A stretch of DNA of 64,000 nt from Emiliania huxleyi CCMP1516 (Eukaryota; Haptophyta; Isochrysidales; Noelaerhabdaceae): positions 97,311 to 161,310 of the forward strand of contig NW_005194698.1 of NCBI RefSeq assembly GCF_000372725.1, in the 5' to 3' direction. Positions 61,409-64,000 of this stretch are shown here, piece by piece. Each line of letters starts with the position of its first letter. Positions within the stretch are counted from its first letter, which is position 1. Under the pieces are notes generated by a model that was given only the letters and a program-made list of their open reading frames with translations, had not been told where the DNA came from and searched no databases. The position numbers and the translations under genes were made by a program.

Positions 61409-63400
61409 TCAGGCGGGGCAACGCGCGAGGGCGGCGTCGAAGGCGGGCATCTGGACCGGCTGCGAGGAGGCGAGGTTCCACGCGAACCCGAACCTACGGG
61501 TGGACGTGCAGGGCGTGCGCTGGGACGTGCCTCGGACCTCGGTGGGAGGTGGCTCCTTGGCCGAACTAGTCTATACCCGGTTCTCATGAAGAGCGTCTTG
61601 CCGAACTGGGCCTACGGGGGGGACGTGTCGCGTGTCGTGGACGCGGACAGGGAACGGAGGGGCCTTGACAAGGGGGGGGGGGGGGTCGCCATCCCCGAGC
61701 CGAGCGTGCCGCCCATGCCGCCGACCATGAAGCGCGCCATGTCACCGAGGGAGGAGGCGCGGCCCTTGGTCAGGAGGACGAAGGTCACCTACCAGCCCAC
61801 ACCGTGCTACCCTGTGCTCCTGCGGTGGGAGGACTCGCCCCTCGGCCCGCAGCGCGAAGGGGCACCGCGTTGAGGATGTACTGGAAGACAGTCGTACCGC
61901 ACGTGGTGACGGCAAAGTCCTGTCGGCATGGGACCAGGGGCGGGTGTGTGGCGTGCGTGTGGCGTGGCGATGGCGACGTCCTTGGAAGGTGTGGGGAGGG
62001 CGCGAGGAGGAGGAGGGCCAGGTGCCAAGAGAGGGCCGTCTGTGAGCTAGATCTCGTCTCGACCTCGGCTAGATCTCGGCTAGATCTCGGCTAGATCTCG
62101 GCCTGTCCGATGTGGAGCTGGTCAAAGAGCATGTACGTATGCGCCTGGAGGTTGGGTCAGTGGAGGTTGGGTGAAGGCAGGTGGTCGGAGGTGTGAGTAT
62201 GTGTGGTGTGTGTCGGGCCAGGCAAGGATTCGGAACGGCATGCTTCGGTCAGGGTTTCGTCGACGGTTTCGTCGAAGAGCACAGGAGGCGTGGGTGTGTG
62301 CGTGTGTCAGGATCCATATCGGGCTCGATCTCGGGCTCGATCTCGGCTCGATCTCGCCTGCCAGGTCGGCCCTTCCTGCCACGACGCCGGGAGCAGCGAC
62401 GCCTCCTCGCTAGAGCCTACCTCTCGCATCTCCTGGCGCGAGTCAGCGAGTCGGGTGAGAGAGCCGAGGCACGCCCCGCCTCGCCACAGCCTGTCTTCTG
62501 CTGCTGCAGCAGCACGCCGCACGCGAGCCGGCCTGCGGAGGCACGCCCACACCCCTCTCATCCACGGGCCACTCGCGGCAGCGGCAGCAGGCGGCGCGCG
62601 CGGGCGGACCGATCAGGGCGGGGATGAAGATTGCAAACGAGGCGGCCGTCATCTGCGAGAAGAGGACGCCGCATCCGCGCAACTCGACGACCGCCTCGAT
62701 GGCGACGAAGCCGGAGAGGATCATCGCGAGGCCTGCGGTGCCGGTCGCCTCTTCGTACCCTTGCCCGCGCGCCTAGCACCGCTTCTCCCGCACGGCTCAG
62801 TCCCTTCCGAGCAGCGTGCCTCACAACCCCTCCGGGCCCACGCGCCATGAAGAAGTCGACGAGGAAGGGCGAGCAGACCGCAAACAGGCCGTAGAAGGCG
62901 CCCATGAACGGGACGATCCGCATCGTGCCGGTGATGGCGCGCAGCGACGAGACCACGACCGACTCGCCCGTGATGCCCGCAAAGAGAAAGTAAAAGACGG
63001 GCGACGCCATCACCACGTTCGCCGCCGCCGCCACGTTCTTGCGCAGGAAGTCCTCGATCAGCTGCCGGTCGCTGATCCGATCGCTCACGCCGAGCGAGCG
63101 GAAGCCGGCCAGCAGCCCGTTGATGGCGGAGGCGCGCTGCTCGTCTGACGCGGCCATGGCGCCGAGGACGACGCCCGCGAAGAGCGCGGTCCCCTGGAAG
63201 AAGCCGGCGTCAAACTGGCCGCGCGCAAGCAGGCCCGCCTCCTCGGCCGCCGCGGTGCTCAGCTGGCGGGCGGCCGGCCGCAGCAGCGAGCCGCGCGAGC
63301 CGGCCGGGCAGGAGGCTCGCGCCACAGCCGGCGGCGCTCGGTGCAGGCTGCCTGCGCAGGCTCGCGGCGCAGCGCGGAGCGCACAAGCGGCGCGCAGCAT
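61409..63400 (-). CDS. Organelle-targeted multi-span membrane protein, 8 exons (403 aa)
   Basis: Exons, 5' to 3': 63400-62846, 62772-62606, 62532-62358, 62144-62103, 61919-61866, 61788-61690, 61611-61577, 61493-61409; total 1212, in frame. The Arg/Ala-rich start (MLRAACALRAAPRACAGSLH...RQLSTAAAEEAG) looks like a mitochondrial presequence. Hydrophobic helices include FFQGTALFAGVVLGAM, VVMASPVFYFLFAGI, IVPFMGAFYGLFAV, MILSGFVAIEAVVEL and SFAIFIPALIG. The end reads TLFMRTGFGFAWNLASSQPV. I recognise no family. Exon 1 alone is very secure; exon 3 is Arg/Ala-rich and may contain a further intron. Five donors are GC and two GT, several with duplicated boundaries (for example GCGCGTGGGC and GCGCGCGGGC). 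Confidence 0.7.
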
Positions 63401-63698
63401 ACTGGTCGCCTGTGAGGCGGGTCGGGGCGTTTGTGAGGGCGCCGAGCGGGCCACGAGGCGCGGGAAGGGGAGGAGCAGGGTGCTTGATGAGGCGTCGGAC
63501 TTGTTGCAACTGTGGTGAGAAAAGAAAACTCGCGGATTTTTTAAGAAAGGCCACTCCAGGATGTGCTTCAGCTCGAGCAAAACGCACATTGGGAAAAAAG
63601 AAATGTTGACGGCAGAAGGTTGACACGCTGCAAAGCAAGGTTGTGCTCGACGAGGTGACGCCAAGTTGACCGTGAGACACCAACCTAGACCCAGAACG

Positions 63699-64000
63699 AT
63701 GCAGCGAGCGCGGCTCTGGTTTCTTGTGGGTCTCCTTCCTGCGGCCGTCAAGGCGCTGGCGGGCGAACCAAGTTCGTCGACAGAGGTTGCGGAGCTTCTA
63801 CGAGAGATGCACCAGGAGATGGCGGCAACAGCTGCCAGGAACGATGCCAGGATGTCGGCGATGCAAGCTGAGATTGAGGCGCTCAAGTCTGCGAACGGCA
63901 CGGATGCGCGCCATGCGCCCCCGCACGGCACAGGTTCGCACGGCGCGGGCGCGCTCGGCGGGGGCTCAGCTGACTTCATGGCAATGCCAAATTGCTCCAT
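63699..64000 (+). CDS. Secreted coiled-coil protein, 5' part only
   Basis: The frame opens at ATG 63699 and runs off the window with no stop. It starts with a signal peptide (MQRARLWFLVGLLPAAVKAL). A coiled coil follows (EVAELLREMHQEMAATAARN, MSAMQAEIEALKS), then a Gly/His-rich linker (PPHGTGSHGAGALGGG). It is divergent from the membrane-protein gene about 300 bases to the left. The rest of the protein lies outside the window. Confidence 0.6.
   Translation, partial: MQRARLWFLVGLLPAAVKALAGEPSSSTEVAELLREMHQEMAATAARNDARMSAMQAEIEALKSANGTDARHAPPHGTGSHGAGALGGGSADFMAMPNCS

Noticed and set aside
62558-64000. A single 480-residue minus-strand frame running to the window edge
   Set aside because: Only the part from 63400 has a targeting leader and hydrophobic helices; the upstream part overlaps a better plus-strand signal-peptide gene at 63699.

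Overview
This window is nuclear DNA from a GC-rich microbial eukaryote, most likely a haptophyte alga of the Emiliania, Chrysochromulina or Prymnesium kind; a dinoflagellate is the main alternative. Supporting signs are short spliceosomal introns with many GC (and two GA) donors and AG|G acceptors, internal TTAGGG-type repeats, fungal-type Zn2Cys6 and RCC1/F-box proteins, a plastid-style leader on a PDZ protein, very GC-rich coding sequence, and dense satellites and transposon remains. No rRNA, tRNA or CRISPR array was seen. There are two 100-base runs of N (20731-20830 and 46175-46274), each lying inside an inverted repeat.

Layout: 1-3340 is a GC-rich satellite of about 750 bp units interrupted by a 49-bp minisatellite. 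4.6-13.3 kb holds four regulatory or scaffold genes: an F-box/RCC1 protein (-), a TPR protein (+), a double Zn2Cys6 factor (-) and an ankyrin protein (-). 13.7-15.2 kb holds two abutting small elements with terminal inverted repeats (TIRs). 15.6-18.9 kb is a 15-exon secreted GH2 beta-glucuronidase (-). 19.6-21.3 kb is a large inverted repeat around the first gap. Then come a gene with an SHWWG motif (-), an FkbM methyltransferase (+), and a 3.1-kb TIR element (26797-29917) containing a second nested element. 30-35 kb has a PDZ protein (+), a 90-residue membrane protein (-) and a 10-exon voltage-gated K+ channel (+). 35.3-37.3 kb is a 759-bp palindrome followed by an AT-rich satellite. 38-43.2 kb holds a Cys/His-rich protein (-), a broken RCC1 copy (+) and an LSD1-finger/PDZ gene (+). 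43-47 kb is repeats and gene debris. 47-51.7 kb has a proline-rich membrane protein (+), a broken gene and a basic/acidic hypothetical protein (+). 52.3-58.9 kb is a 16-exon A-T-R-SDR reductase (-). 59-64 kb has a PHD/RING-like protein (+), an 8-exon membrane protein (-) and the start of a secreted coiled-coil protein (+).

The most interesting signal is the introns. I reconstructed about 50 by hand, and the large models close exactly in frame (1443, 651, 419, 403 and 90 aa). About 30 have GC donors, 18 GT and 2 GA; all but three acceptors are AG|G. Most are bounded by direct copies of exon sequence spanning AG|G, so the intron looks like a tandem duplication of the exon junction plus filler. 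The filler is AT-rich (TTAA)n, telomeric CCCTAA repeats, or roughly 10-bp CGAGA-type minisatellites. Many introns are 70-74 bp, and several are stacks of two or three such units. This looks like recent and continuing intron birth by tandem duplication.

A second signal is a 20-bp motif, CACTTGGAGCACTTGGAGTG, upstream of at least three unrelated genes in the same orientation. A third is the A-T-R-SDR reductase, whose domain order matches the fungal glycine betaine reductase.
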